NCBI GenBank assembly: GCA_014898415.1
Contig: RCTD01000028.1
Location: 744,001 to 808,000 of the forward strand
Direction: 5' to 3'
Length of the DNA stretch: 64,000 bases
DNA from: Stromatinia cepivora
Lineage: Eukaryota > Ascomycota > Leotiomycetes > Helotiales > Sclerotiniaceae
The notes beneath the pieces were generated by a model. It searched no databases and had not been told where the DNA came from. It saw only the letters and a program-made list of their open reading frames with translations. The first letter of the stretch is position 1. Each line of letters starts with the position of its first letter. The translations under genes and the position numbers were made by a program. Positions 47,272-60,644 of the stretch are shown piece by piece.

Positions 47272-48720
47272 GATTAAGATTCGGGAGAGCTGACTCGGAT
47301 ACGGAAAGTTTGCTTGTCTGAGTTTCACGACCTTTCCTGATCAAAATGTGATATATTGTAAATTTGGTCAAGGGTAGCGCTCTAGACTCTAGATCGAATT
47401 GTTTTAGTTATGCTTCTTCTCGTTCATGCAAGTACATCTTCTAAGATACGCATGTCACCGTTATGCCAATTGGGACTATTGTGAGCTGTATTCTTATTAT
47501 CATTATGTAATTATCAAGGACCCTAAAGTCAAAGTTCGCTCGATGCCTCTTCTGAACTCCTTGCGGAGGGATTCTGTCTAGGTTGGGTGTACAGCTTCCA
47601 CCTTCACGTCACTTGCTCGTTGAATCAGGATCCAGTCCATGAAAGTAGACAGAGCGAGCCCAATGTGTCTCCTTTGCAAACAAAACAAGTCGCAGCGCAG
47701 AACAAGCAATAGATGTGCAAAGACTTTGAAAGAATAGTATAGAATACAAGGTAATAGTAAGTCTTTCTTCCAAGATACAAGCATACAAGTCCCACCGGTT
47801 CATTAGAATCCAAAATCCCATCGTGTACAAAAAACCCCGAGGCGTGCCCATTCCGCGAGGAAGATAGCAACAACCATTTCTTTCTTTCCAAAAACAAGTG
47901 ACGCACCATAATAATCCTAAGAAACAAAAATAGTACAACCAAGTCTATATGCACCCCTCGCAAAAAAACCAAAGATAAAACACACAGGGGTTTTCCTAGC
48001 CAACCAAACGTTTTTGATATCCCGAGCAAATCCCAATTTTATGTCCGAACCAGTTGAAAGAATAAAAATACAGCGCAAGTCTAAAAACACCGAGAACCAA
48101 ACGAAAAAAAAAGGTGAAATGTAATGTGTTGAATGAACAACGGGCCCAAGTCTAGATGCAACGCCTTCCCGTTCTCCCCAATTTTGTGTATCTGCAAGTA
48201 ATTCCAGAAAACCCGCGACGAAGAAATCAGAACCGGACATAGACTTTTGATAGGCAGTGTGTACTGTGGATCGAGACCGCCATGCTTTTGAACGAACTTT
48301 TAATGCAAGGAATGCGATTAAGATGTCTCGGAGTCGGATAAGATTATCGAAGTTGTCTGGAATGTAGATAAAATCGTATGGAAAATCGGGTAAAAGTCGC
48401 ACGCAGCGCGAAAAAGGAAATTCGTCGCGAATCGTAGGCAAGATTATTGTACAGAAGGATACTGCGGATGGGTATTAAAGCGAGATTTTTCAAAAAGTGT
48501 CTTTGAGAATGATAACCAGAGTAGTAGGAGATGTGTGGAAGTGTTTCGGAAATCGTGAGGTTCGAGATAGACGAGGCTTAAGTCTAGGAGGTGCAAGGGA
48601 TAGTAATTTGATCTGATATATCCTCTGCCGGGCCTAGATTTTGCGTCTCCATGAGGTCCCTCTGATGGTCGTAGGCCATTTCGTGGACGATCGTGAGTGA
48701 GATGAGGTTCGTAAAGGCCA

Positions 48721-48804
48721 TTATCTGGACTTCGGTGCAGGATGGTTTGGTGCTGGATGGTTTGGTGGAGGTAGTCCAGTAGTATCATATGCGCCACGGC
48801 CCAT
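48721..48804 (-). CDS. 27-codon Pro-rich small ORF, maybe a frame-broken gene start
   Basis: ATG at 48802-48804 in a fair context (CCAACATGG) opens MGRGAYDTTGLPPPNHPAPN and a second HPAPKSR unit before TAA. In the next frame the same strand continues as protein-like NGLYEPHLTHDRPRNGLRPS for ~45 codons. This suggests either a one-base break in one coding sequence, an upstream ORF, or chance. No family recognised. Confidence 0.25.
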   Translation of the reverse strand: MGRGAYDTTGLPPPNHPAPNHPAPKSR

Positions 48805-50565
48805 GTTGGAAGATGCGTTCTCCTTGAAAATCATTATGACGGTGTATGTATTTGAAGACTAAAGGAGGAAACATTCTGAATCAGTACAATAGTTCTTTGA
48901 TATAAAAGATTAAAGGAAAATAAGATTGCAAATCCAAAACCATTATGACATGGCCACCATTGGCCCGTCAGAAATAAATTATATTTGGTAAATATAGTTT
49001 TGTAAGGTATGAGAATGAACTGGATATTATCTGACTCACGTTGCTTTTTTTGGCTTGCGTTCACAAGGTTGCCTCCTTTAACGGGAAAGGGAGGTTAACT
49101 GGTGGATGGTTCCGTGATGGTGTGAAGAGCTTCTTTGGTAAGCTATTAGCTACAAGCTATTTCCAGGGGTAAATCGCCGAGGATGAACTGATGTGGGTGT
49201 GAATGGCAGGCCTAATGGCTAATTGTCGTATCGTAAATAGACTTTCGGTTTTCCACAGATGACCTGAAATTGATCTGATTGAATGAAAGTTGGAAGAACT
49301 GAATTGAATGATTGACTGAAGTTAAAATGGGCGAATCGCCTGGTATTATTGAAAAATGTTCTGGTGATGTTCTTTTTTAAGATTTCGTGTTGCTTTGACT
49401 GTCTGAGAACTTTGCGACAAAGTCTGCGACGGTGCGAGCAGGTCAGACGTGGAGCGTTGAACCGGATAGCTGTGACTTTAATGCACAGGGTTCGTGTGAA
49501 GTACCTAACCGATAGGGACGTTGCGTGAACTGCTGCCGCCGGATATCAACCTTTTGACGCCGATGGAAGTAATGCCAATGGTTGTGAGAAGTGGTTTGAG
49601 AGTAAGTAGTTTGTTTGTATAGTCGGTAGAGTGTACACTGCCAAAAGTGGAAAAGGACGATGAATTATAATCCAAAGGTAGGCAGGAGAATCGGGTCACA
49701 AGATGAAGGATGAGTTGCTTGAGGATGATGGAGGAATTCACAGGATATTTCAATATTAATATTATTTTTTTTTGGTGCGAAGGGGGCTTCAATTTGTCTT
49801 ATATGATCAAAGTGCATGCCAGAGAGACAGGGAGTAGACCTTCTTCGGGCTCCGCCCTGGCTCAAAAAGATGCTTGACGGGCTGCGGGACTATAGACCAG
49901 GGGAGGGCGGAAGAAAAAAGACAAATCGAAATGAGCAAGACGCATCCCTTCCTTTGGGAAATGGAAACTCAAATTTATGAAATTATGATTACTATGTTTC
50001 CGATTATTATTATTACTGTTCGCTTATGATACATACTTTCTGAACCTACACCAGCTGGGGTTCGGGGAGAGTCAACCTTGGTATACCGTATATGTCTAGT
50101 TTAAGATCAAAGCAAGTAAAGTAATAAGTTGAGTAACAGGTTGGATGGATCAGCATTGAGTGAACCAAAAATAAGATGTCAATTTTCAAAATAGGATTAC
50201 CTCTTCAAGCATTGGCGTGGTACGGAGGAAAAACGAAAAAGTATTAACATTGAGGAAAAATCAGAAAAAGGAAATAAGTTTCCACGGGCATTCAGGATCA
50301 TCCATTTGTCAATTGTTATGGGAATTCCATGCATATCTCTGGAAGAATACGTAGATAAGTTAAAATAACTTCGTGTTCTATGACCCCCTTCATAACCGGA
50401 AAAAAGCATGTCCATATCCTTGAATACCCTTTTGATGCCCCTGCTTTTACCGATCACAACATTTTTATTTGCTCTCCCGATGTTCATTGGTACCATACAC
50501 ATACTTACTTGTTGTACTGCAGCGGAGGAAGCATAGTTGCGATGCAGCATAAAGATAATTTGATA

Positions 50566-50643
50566 TGTGAATGTGAATGTGAATGTGAATGTGAATGTGT
50601 ATGTGAATGTGTATGTGTATGTGTATGCGTATGCTTGTGTGTG
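50566..50643. repeat. GTGAAT/GTGTAT hexanucleotide microsatellite
   Basis: About twelve hexamers, GTGAAT then mixed GTGTAT units, degenerating to TGCTTGTGTGTG. The plus-strand open frame through it (CECECECVCECVCVC) is a repeat artefact. Confidence 0.85.
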
Positions 50644-50700
50644 AGTATAAGACAGGCCGAACTTTAGTTATTCCGAGCGAGCTCTCTGAAATTTTTAGTT

Positions 50701-53700
50701 GCAGTCTTTCAATAAATCCCCGAATCGGGAGCTGAACCTATTTCCACGAGTCGTTTGATGGGTAGTATTTTACGTCGTAGAGTAATATTGTCAAGAAAAA
50801 GCCATTGAATTACATTATTGTTCTAGTGGTGATTCCCGAACCCTCCGTTGCCCCCTATGCCACTGTATCACCTCAAACAATTTCCCGAGCCAAAGTTTTA
50901 AGGCTGTTGGTCGTCGAAATCATTCAAGGAATTAGTTGACTGTATTTCCCCGGCACCCATGATATAGATTGGAATGTTCGATGGCAGGCTGACATGGACC
51001 CTCGTTTCTGCCCTGAATATTGTCCAGGTTTATACAAGGTTAGCAACGATCGCTGGGAATTGGGACCTTCTCTTGGAAAGAATTTCGAACAAAGTGGATA
51101 TCGATGAACATTCTAAAGCTAGCCAGGGCATATTCAGGATGTTTTGAAGACCGACTCAAGATGTTTCAGCAAACGATTGACGACCGTATACATAGCGTAA
51201 CATAGCATCACATGGCATTACAAGATGATCATTCAAGACCTTGGATTGGTCAGAATCGAGGTGAAAAGGATGTGAAGCCACTTCAAAGGCATAGTGAAGC
51301 TCATGGTAGAAGCTCGGCATTAACGAACTCATCCCATTGGATCATTCCGACCGATTTCGCGGGTCTCCTCACTCGACAGTCTTCAATCAGAATTGAACAC
51401 AGCAGATATTTTGTTGTTCGTTGGGCCTTCATGTTGCTCTGACGCCGCATTGCGTTAACTTACTGGGTACTGTCACTATGTACCTGTGCTTTGCTTTCGC
51501 CAGCAAACAAAACACCAGACTCGTACATAATTGCATTCACAAGCTTGAATACAGCCAATCGCTGATGGAAAGATTGACGCCTCAGCTTAAATGATTGACT
51601 GCTTTTTCCTGATTTCAATATTGTGTTATTGGTTCAATTCAAACGAGTCATTCCTCATACATAACCGAAAGGAATCAGTGTATCAACAAGGTGTTTTTTC
51701 ATAGAATTAGATGCTCGCTACTTGACTCTTGGGTATGAAAAGGAAGGCTGGACACCGGCTGGCTTTGCGCTGTGGGTGCATTTTATTGATAGCTATCGAA
51801 TTCATCAAATATCTTTTATGATTGATCTAGAAATACGGTACAGCTTGAATAACTTCAGTGGAGCTTTCCATTAATTTGACTGTCTTAGTGGGTACCGGAT
51901 ATTTCCATTTCCCAAGCATGATGGACTGATTACTGATTGATCTCCCCTTAGAACATTAGAACAATTCGAAGCATGTTTCGATTGAAAAGAGTTCCATTTG
52001 GAACCTTGGAAAGTGGGCTAATCTAGAGAAAGAAGCAGCCTAGAAGGATTTATGAACCTTTTTTTTTTTTCTTTTTCTTTTTTTTGGTGGTCAAAGTGGT
52101 TACGGTTGACAAGGGAGTTCGAATTATTTTCAGGGGTAATTAAAGCCAATCAAACATAAGAAAAAGAAAGTGAAAGTGGAAGTGGAAGTGAAGTGAAATC
52201 AACTCCAGCTCAATATTTCCATTTCAACCAATTAAGAAGTCAGCTTGCATCATTCATTAACAATCATACGTACACTCACTTCTATACTAGGGAACTTGAG
52301 AAGCGTTTCCAAGTTACCACGGTGCGGCCCGGAATAGAATCCAAACTCTTCCTAAGTTTCCTTAGAACTTAAAAGCCGCAAGTGAGAGAGGGTAAAAGCC
52401 GTCGTAGTAAGACAAGTAAGAAACGATGATTAATATTTCTAACGATGTCAGCCAAAACGACGGGGTGCTAGCATCATGATGCAAACTTCCTGATGGCCCG
52501 ACAGACCAAGAAATGGTCAAAAGTCTTTCCGTTCTATTTACAAATCCCTGTTGTAAGTTGTAACCGACCGCCGGCTACTATTTCTCCTGTGCTTCTTTTG
52601 ACTCTAGTTTCTTTACCGTTCCGGCTCCATAGACAACAAAGCCGGTGGCTAGACCAAACGACGAATTGCCTTATTCAGTGGATAGGTACCCTTGACCATA
52701 ACCCAGCACTGTTGTTGGTTCGTACCTGACATTAGCGTGTACCGGCATCTCTTCCAACTGCGCGATGATCGTATTTGACAGCGGTTAGGGGCTTGATTGC
52801 GGTAGCTTTCTCACCGGGATAATTATATCTGTATCTGTACAGCAAAATGGAGAATTTTTATCTTGAACACACGACATAGGTACAGGAGATAACGGTTGCG
52901 AGAATTATTATCATGATGATCATGGTGAAGCACACTCTAATTAAATAAGAAACTATTTCCCGAATAAGAAAGGATCGAAGATGACGATACTTTCAATACG
53001 ATCCCAGCTATTATGTATGCTCCAGCTATTATGTATGCTCCAGCTATCATATGTGCTCCAGCTTCAAATATAGTAAGTGATGCAAGATTCATCATACACC
53101 CAGATTAGCCTTAGCAGATCAGCATATCGCCAATCGATGCAGGTAGGATATGGACACATACGCAGCGAACGATGGTATTACCATAAGCTTCAAGAAATGC
53201 CCAGTTCCAATCATCATGCATAGTGATTACATGTATGGTGTGGTCGATTGGACACACACCTAGATTAGGGAGGTGAACTCAACATGTCAGCTCACGTTTT
53301 TACGTTTTTACTGAGTAACCTTAAACGGAGAACAGTACCCGGTTTTGGAATGTCCGTAATCCATTCATAAAACATACCTAGTATCCTAGACGTCAATTAA
53401 GTGATACTGTTTCTCATTTGCTCGCGGCTCTGCTTCATATAATCCACCTAGTTATGTCTCGGGATACAACACAACCCTGATAATCGCCCGAAGAAGCCCT
53501 TCCATTGCTTCCATAGCAATTCTAGCCATGTCTGGATCCGCTATTAATCATAAATGTCTCATGGAAACGTTATGTCCAATTCTTGGTGATAGATTCAAAA
53601 CCCAAAATTCAAATTCAAAACAAAAGAAAAGAATCCAAGTCTTACATTTGCTTTATCGTCTAATCTGCATGAATCGAATGTTCTTTCATTCGTTCTAGCA

Positions 53701-56700
53701 AAGCTTAAGCTTAATCGTAATGTTGTTGCTAATTCTCGCCTCTCTCTTTCAGCTTGCTTCGCATCTTCCGTATTAAGCACCTCGCTGATTTCACCAATTC
53801 TCATAACTAGGTACTGACCTTGCAATACAGTACCATAAATTTATAAGAGATGCAACGAGTGATAGATAACATTTGCCTTGGCTCTCCGCAAAATGAAGTA
53901 AGTAATCGGTCCTATCTCATCTATTTTACAAAGCCAGCCATCAATGATCACTTATGCCTGTGCCTGTGCCTGTGCATCTCTCTATTCAGTGTCCATTAGA
54001 ACACGAACTAGGCAGCTCCATTTCGAAGGATAGCGATCCCTCGTTACATGCGACAGTGTGGTGGTGTAAGCTTCATTCAAATGAATTGTATCTTACGTCC
54101 GTAGTCCTTTCTTACTATTTTGCTCAATAATCTCACCAATCTTACACACACTCATATCAATTCATTCAACTTAGGTTTGAATACCAAGTTCAAGATTTGA
54201 ATTTCGACTGAGCGAAAGACGATTTGATGAGGCCACGGCATGACGACTGATTATGCAACCATCCTCCCGTCAGCCCCCTAAAGGACTAACCTTGTCCCCA
54301 CGCTTTTTCATAATTCTATGTTCCCATGTTCCCTACATATCGCGTGGAAAGGTGGATGTCACAAACTCTGCCGGAAGCAGCCACACTTCCCCTTGACTTC
54401 CACAGCTTTCGAAATCCACCCTACATCCCACGGAGCATATCTGGTAGGATCCACACATATAAGCTAACCAGCTTTGCATGAAAAAGAAGCGCGAACGCGC
54501 GACCGTTTGTTCTACCCGTTCGCCGTTTTGCTCGCAACCACCAGGATGCAGTGGGACAAATGGAACTACTCCGTAAAGAACCAGGAGGTTCAACATCTTC
54601 CAACTAATCTGCAGGATTGCCCCCACAAGATTCTTCGAAAGTGTTCTATCCCGGAGCCCGGGTCCCTGCATACCTTCATCTAAAACACCTTGTACACCCA
54701 TGCGTGGTTACTTACAGTACCAAACTATGTACCATGTTACTCTTTAATGCCCTGTAAATGCCCTGTCGGCAACGCTTCCTTGCCTGCCTCATGTGTTCTA
54801 CCGAGGTTTCTAGAAGGAATGTAATATTTCCATGGCTCTTCTCCCTTTTCCAATTGGATACCATACGAAATCTTACCTTATATAATACTGTATAATGGGG
54901 AACAAGTTCAACAATGTTCCCGAGCTGTTGGGCGACCTGCAATGCAGCAGCAATTTCCGCCAACCCGTACCGTTCAGACGGGATCCCCCTCCCCGTTTGG
55001 ATCCAATTATTTTACTTGGTCACAAAAGTTCTCGATTTCGATCTTGGTTCAATGGGAAAGGAAAAATCTGATAAATTGATGCAAACAGGGAAACAGGCAA
55101 ACAGGCAAAATTGTCAGTCTTGAAGATCATAAAAAAGTTTCTTTTCTATTGAACTACGATCTAATATGATACGTCAAGTCAAATCCTCCTTTAGGGGCTT
55201 TTTTCTTTCGTGACTAGGATCCCAGCCAGCATCGTATAAAGGATGAGCCTGAGCCTCATCTGCGTTCGTATCAGACTTATCAATATTGATAGGGATTGGT
55301 ATATTTGATGTGGATATGGATGTAGATCGCATGGTAATGTGCTCATAAATTCCCTAGTATACGGCTAAACGCACACTCCCCGAGACTTTGGTAGCTGGTC
55401 TCATTATTCATGAATCCTTCCGAGACTCATCAGTGCGTTTGATGGATCGGGCCTCAAGGCAAGATACATGACTTACGATCTCCTGTCTCTCCTTCCGTCG
55501 TCCACACGTGGGAATGACTAAGATTATCAGGAGGTTGAGAGCCAGTAAGTTTGACACATACCATTTCCCCCTTTTTTTGGTTTATGCACTACCGCTTGCT
55601 TCTTCAATCTTCTAGATCATCCCATGGATTGCTATTAAGCGTAATTTTAGGTTGTAAGGCAAACCCCAGGAAAATAGGCTTTTACATGTGGGTCGCATGT
55701 GACTCTCACGTGATCAGCCACCGAGGTAAAACACGACGATCTTCATTTTACAATCCCAAGATTGTGTCAAAGACACGGCAACACTATTCGGCCGTACTGT
55801 GCCTTGGCTCAGCCTTTACAATATTCCACCACTGATATTCCGGGGAATACTTCCGAGTCTTGATTGCAATTGCAAAATCTTGGGCTCCAAATTTGACTTC
55901 AATTCGCTCATGGCCGAAACTATATTCTGTGCACTAGTCCACCTCGGTACATCCTCAAAGATTGTCTATTTTTAGAAACGTTATCTATATCTAATACTGA
56001 CAGTCTGATACAAGATAAAGACATAAAGTTCAGATGAACCCACGACCCTCGGCCCAAGAGGAACGTGGTTATTCTCCGACTATCGACTATCGTTTCATCC
56101 AAAACTATGCGGAAAGACACCCGAGCTTCCAAAAATAGTGGCAAGTGCCGCCTCTGCGCTTCATCATGCGCATTATAGCACGGTCATGGTCTATATAAAG
56201 ACAAATGTTTTCGTTCCAAGTTAAAGTTCGTTTTTTTGGGAGGACCGTTCAACTGAGCAAAACTTGCGGGAACGGGAAAGACATGCGAATCTGGGATTAT
56301 GCCTGTTTACAATGACGTCTGTAAACTCTCTTCTCTAGCTGAAAGGAAAACTGAGTTCGTTGCCCATGGTGAGTAGGTTTGCACAGAGAGTTCTGAGATT
56401 CTGGTCTGTCTCAGCATCAGCTCCATGTACCTCATTTGCTGTGTTGAGCCTCATGCTGTAAAATGACTTTCTTCTATTATTAGAAAGCTTCCAGATTGAG
56501 TGGTGTTAACGGGAGTGGCATCTAGATTACCCTCCTCTGCATAAACGATGCGTTTGATTTTAGATCAACTGTCCACGGTAGCAGACGTCCTCTTCAATTT
56601 CAGCTTCTTTGAATATCCGTTCGTACCCGAATCTATCCCTAGTAAGTCAGTTGAAGCACCGGCTTGCTCGTTTTCAGTATCGCAGACCCCGAGTAAGGGA

Positions 56701-58620
56701 AATTTTCTCTTTGACATATCACGAGCTTTCTTATTTCTGCTTTCCACGACAAGTTCATATCACAGAGGTACTTGTGTCTCGTACAATCTTTCAATAAAGC
56801 TATGCGCCGTTAGGAATATACTTCCAAGTCTTCGCTTATCCTCAAATTATATGACAACACGACGAAAAGGCGGATTTCTCAGTTGTTGGCGTTCTAACCT
56901 TCAACTCGGGTCCCCAGGTATCACCTGCAACCCTGAGCTATCGTGGATTATTCGGTCGTCTTTGCAAGTTCTTTGATAGCTTAACTGTATTCTATTCTCG
57001 TTATTTCTTGTCATTGACAAGGCAGCCACGTTGAAGTTTTGCTCGGCCTGTAAGATATCAGCCCTAAGTGCTCCTTCATGTATCATTCTACCCCCACATC
57101 AGATACTCAATGAATGCTCACTCACCATAATTATGAAATGTTACTTTGCTTCCTCTTCCTCGACTTGATCAATAATTCCCAATCCTTGACTTTCCACGTT
57201 TTCTGTTGGGTGGTTATCTACGTGGCTCGTCCAGAAGATCTCCTTCAACAATTCTTAGTAAGGAGTCCAGATTAGTTTATTGAATCCTCCTCCAATAATG
57301 AGAAATTTAGTAGCCAAACTCTTCTCTCATGACATCACCCTGCAAATACACTACTTTTGATGTCATCATACCATACCACATTTTTGTTGCATATCTACAA
57401 CTTCTCCGAGACCGGCCACTATATTCATATGCCCAGCCTTATCCGATCTTTACCGGTGATAGTTTTACTCCTTTAGGTACTACCCGCATGAGGACTTATA
57501 TTATGTTTTAGTCTTTCTGTTGTGGTAAGGTTCTGAAGCATTCTCTCTTTCATCGAAAAGCTCCATTTCAGATTTGAGAACGTGGTTCGGTTCCGTCTTA
57601 ATTTCTCCAAGAAACTGCCGATTTGGTATACAGTATCAGATCGAACTTGTTCTATTATCAGCTGATAGTTATATAATAATGAAACTCATCTTTTCTAATA
57701 TGTGTCTTTGTAGATGGTATGTTTGAGCTATCATAAAGGTATATTTGTGATAGGCAAAGTACAAGATGATGAAGTGAGGTATAGAAAGGAGAAGACAAGA
57801 GCACTTAGAGCTGGTCGATCCTCGGTCTTTACCAATGATATAGTATGGTGGGAGAATCCATGTTTAACATGAAATAAGCCCAGTTGGGAGAGTCGGGTCT
57901 TGTTGGATATTTCGGGTAGTGCTGAAATTTTCATTGGGCCATTTAGAAGTCTTGGTATTGCATAGAAGCGACGAAAGTTTAGAAATTTTAGAGGCGGCGA
58001 TGAGGCATCTGGAAAAGGTGGTAGGTAGGGTTTAATCTAATTTTATCAAGATTCGCAAATAAAATATTGAGTAGTCATATATGTTTATTACATAGATAGT
58101 AGTTTATTATAAGCATACATGTTTCTTCATACAGAGAACTCGATGAATATCCCCTCCTTTCAAGTTCGGATACATATAGCATACTGCAACTTCATCTCAT
58201 TTCTATTTGAGGCAATAGTTCCCAGCACTCAAATATTACAAGAATATCCTACTCCAAAAGACGGGCTAACTTTTCGGGTTTGAAGAGATCTTCTACTGTA
58301 GTATGCGCCGTGCGGTAAGTGATATGAGATGAAATGATAGATTACATATTCATCCCTCTCGACCTCTCCCTACCCACCCATCTACTCCATACCCACCTCC
58401 TTTCTATCCACTATATCATATTTACCCCCTATACTCCCCATACTCCCCACCCCTCTGCACCTATCATTTCGAATTCAAATCCAATTCCCCCACGAACAGA
58501 AAACCTAATATCTCCAATAGCACAAATCTATCCCATTCCATCTCTATTACTCTCCTATTCGATTCCTAATTCCTCGTTTTTTTTTAATATAGTTAGTTGT
58601 ATATATATTTATGATCTATT
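50701..58620. other. gene-poor interval, middle part
   Basis: No gene could be supported in ~7.9 kb. Open frames of 60-142 codons (for example 54333-54701 - and 56548-56976 +) have no domain or family signal. Minor features are an 18-bp tandem repeat at 53003-53063 and TGCCTG triplication near 53955-53975. Base composition is ordinary, unlike the transposon stack, so this is not simply decayed repeats. Confidence 0.45.
53003..53063. repeat. 18-bp tandem repeat, about 3.4 copies
   Basis: Units of TCCAGCTATTATGTATGC with the first copy starting C and the third changed to TCCAGCTATCATATGTGC, followed by a partial TCCAGCT. Confidence 0.85.
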
Positions 58621-58622
58621 TA

Positions 58623-58720
58623 TAGTTCATAGTTCATAGTTCATAGTTCATAGTTCATAGTTCATAGTTCATAGTTCATAGTTCATAGTTCATAGTTCAT
58701 AGTTCATAGTTCATAGTCCA
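58623..58720. repeat. 7-bp minisatellite (TAGTTCA)14
   Basis: Thirteen perfect TAGTTCA units and a final variant TAGTCCA. Flanks are AT-rich. Confidence 0.95.
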
Positions 58721-59355
58721 TGATCTATTCATCTACCTATGTATTCATCCACTTATTTATATTCCACCCTCATCAATACAATTATATAATCTTTAAATTT
58801 ATATATATAACAACAACAGACATTAATTATTCAATATTAATCATTAAATACTTCTCAAAAATACAAACCATACTCAGAAATGACAATTATAGACTTTTCA
58901 AAAATATTAATTAAATAAAATAAATCTTAATCAAGAGTACTTTATACTAGTATATATTTATAAGATATTTATCTTAGAATAATATTTCAATTTATATATA
59001 ATAAGTTATAATATTATAAATTTATAATCTAAAATAAATTCATTGATTTTATATTTATACACTATTAAAAAACAAATATTTACAAAATTCTATATCATAT
59101 CATATATCATACATTATACATCACTCCCTCTCTCCCCCTCAAAGTAAAACAAACAAATAATATATATTTCTTTCTCTTAAAGAAAACTTATTAATCTATT
59201 CAAATTTCCCCTCACCCCCTCTTCCTTTTTCTCACTCTCCTTTCCCTCATCTTTTTAATATTATTTTACATCAACTCTCTTTCTTTTCTTTTCTTTTCAT
59301 TTCTACTCTTTACTTTCTACTCTTTATTCTTTACTCTTTATTCTTTACTTTTTAC
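58721..59355. other. very AT-rich spacer
   Basis: Strongly AT-rich at 58780-59100, then C/T-rich with TTTACTC-like degenerate repeats leading into the next array. No gene. Confidence 0.6.
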
Positions 59356-59549
59356 TTTCTATTTTCTATTTTCTATTTTCTATTTTCTATTTTCTATTTT
59401 CTATTTTCTATTTTCTATTTTCTATTTTCTATTTTCTATTTTCTATTTCTATTTTCTATTTTCTATTTTCTATTTTCTATTTTCTATTTTCTATTTTCTA
59501 TTTTCTATTTTCTATTTTCTATTTTCTATTTTCTATTTTCTATTTTCTA
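59356..59549. repeat. 7-bp minisatellite (TATTTTC)n
   Basis: About 27 copies of TATTTTC in one tract, with one 6-bp unit near 59447-59452. The left edge grades into related TTTACTC/TTTATTC units. Confidence 0.93.
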
Positions 59550-59841
59550 CTCTTTACTTTCATATCTAATATAACACAACATAATATAATATAATATAAT
59601 AAAAGACAATAAAACAAAATAAACTATAATAACTATAATTAATCTAATCTACTTATAAATCGATATATTCAACGTTCAACCTCAAATTCGACCCGTAAAA
59701 GGTTCAAATACTCTACTATACCATATCATTTATTCATCTATCAACTACTATTCTGTTGTTCTATTCCAATATCTGATTTACATATTTATCTTCTTCCCTT
59801 CTATTCTTCTATTCATCCTCCCCTCTACAAACACATATACT

Positions 59842-60025
59842 CACCACAACACCACAACACTACAACACCACAACACTACAACGCCACAACACTACAACAC
59901 CACAACACTACAACACCACAACACTACAACACCACAACACTACAACACCACAACACTACAACACCACAACACTACAACACCACAACACTACAACACCACA
60001 ACACTACAACACCACAACACTACAA
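59842..60025. repeat. 16-bp minisatellite (CAACACCACAACACTA)n
   Basis: About eleven copies of a 16-bp unit made of two 8-bp halves, CAACACCA and CAACACTA, with one G substitution at ~59883. It ends in an AAAGC tract (60021-60039). Confidence 0.93.
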
Positions 60026-60644
60026 AGCAAAGCAAAGCAAAAGACTCTATCACCAACAAACTTATAATATATATTTATTCACCTATACCTATACCCATCC
60101 CCACCAAGTATTCCCATCAAGTTCCAAGTTCCACCGATCTCTCGATTTTTCGATTCCTCCATTATCCATCCACCAAAGCCTCATACAAGCTATCTTATCC
60201 GTAGTCCGAAAACCACCAATCATCTCCATCATCTCCATCATAACGTCGTGTAAAACAATATTTATATATGTATATATCTCTCCCAATTCTCTCCTTTTGC
60301 CTAATTTGTGCCTCATTTCCCAACCTCGCTCAACCCCTTCATCTACTCCAGCCCCACAAATTGAATGTACAAAAGAAGCGACCAAGGAGAACCGAAAAAA
60401 TTTTCTGCCTCGGTGGTCCAAAAATTTAATAACAATGAATGTTCCTTTTCCATCACCCTCTCTCGATATCCCGGCGGCCGTTTATCTCATAAAAATAACT
60501 AAAACAAAACGATCGAAAGCATTCCCCTATACAGTAACGCCTTGCCCAACTTTCTACTTGTGTAAAATTTTGCGACACACTTCGCTAGAGAACGACAACA
60601 CGTATAATTCATATACCACTATTCGAAAGAAATGAAAGATTAAA
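60026..60644. other. 3' flank of the 60645 gene, no gene
   Basis: Short frames on both strands (60089-60421 -, 60297-60635 +) without family resemblance. Confidence 0.5.

Larger units (their letters stand above)
46757..50700. other. gene-poor interval, left part
   Basis: After the ARPC5 5' flank, only weak candidates appear: the 47005-47271 frame and the small frame at 48721-48804, listed separately. Overlapping minus-strand frames in all three phases at 47578-48441 (up to 174 codons) have no family resemblance and probably arise by chance or from a long noncoding transcript. A hexamer microsatellite lies at 50566-50643. Confidence 0.45.

Noticed and set aside
47578..48441. Minus-strand frames of 68-174 codons as genes
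   Set aside because: Overlapping open frames occur in all three phases with no motif or family signal, as expected by chance in a stop-poor stretch.
50380..50667. Cys/Glu-rich protein ending CECECECVCECVCVC
   Set aside because: The repeat is the direct translation of the hexamer microsatellite.
54333..54701. 122-codon minus-strand frame
   Set aside because: No domain, membrane or signal features and no splice context; compatible with chance.
58623..60025. CRISPR-like array
   Set aside because: The units are contiguous tandem repeats without spacers, in a eukaryotic nuclear context.
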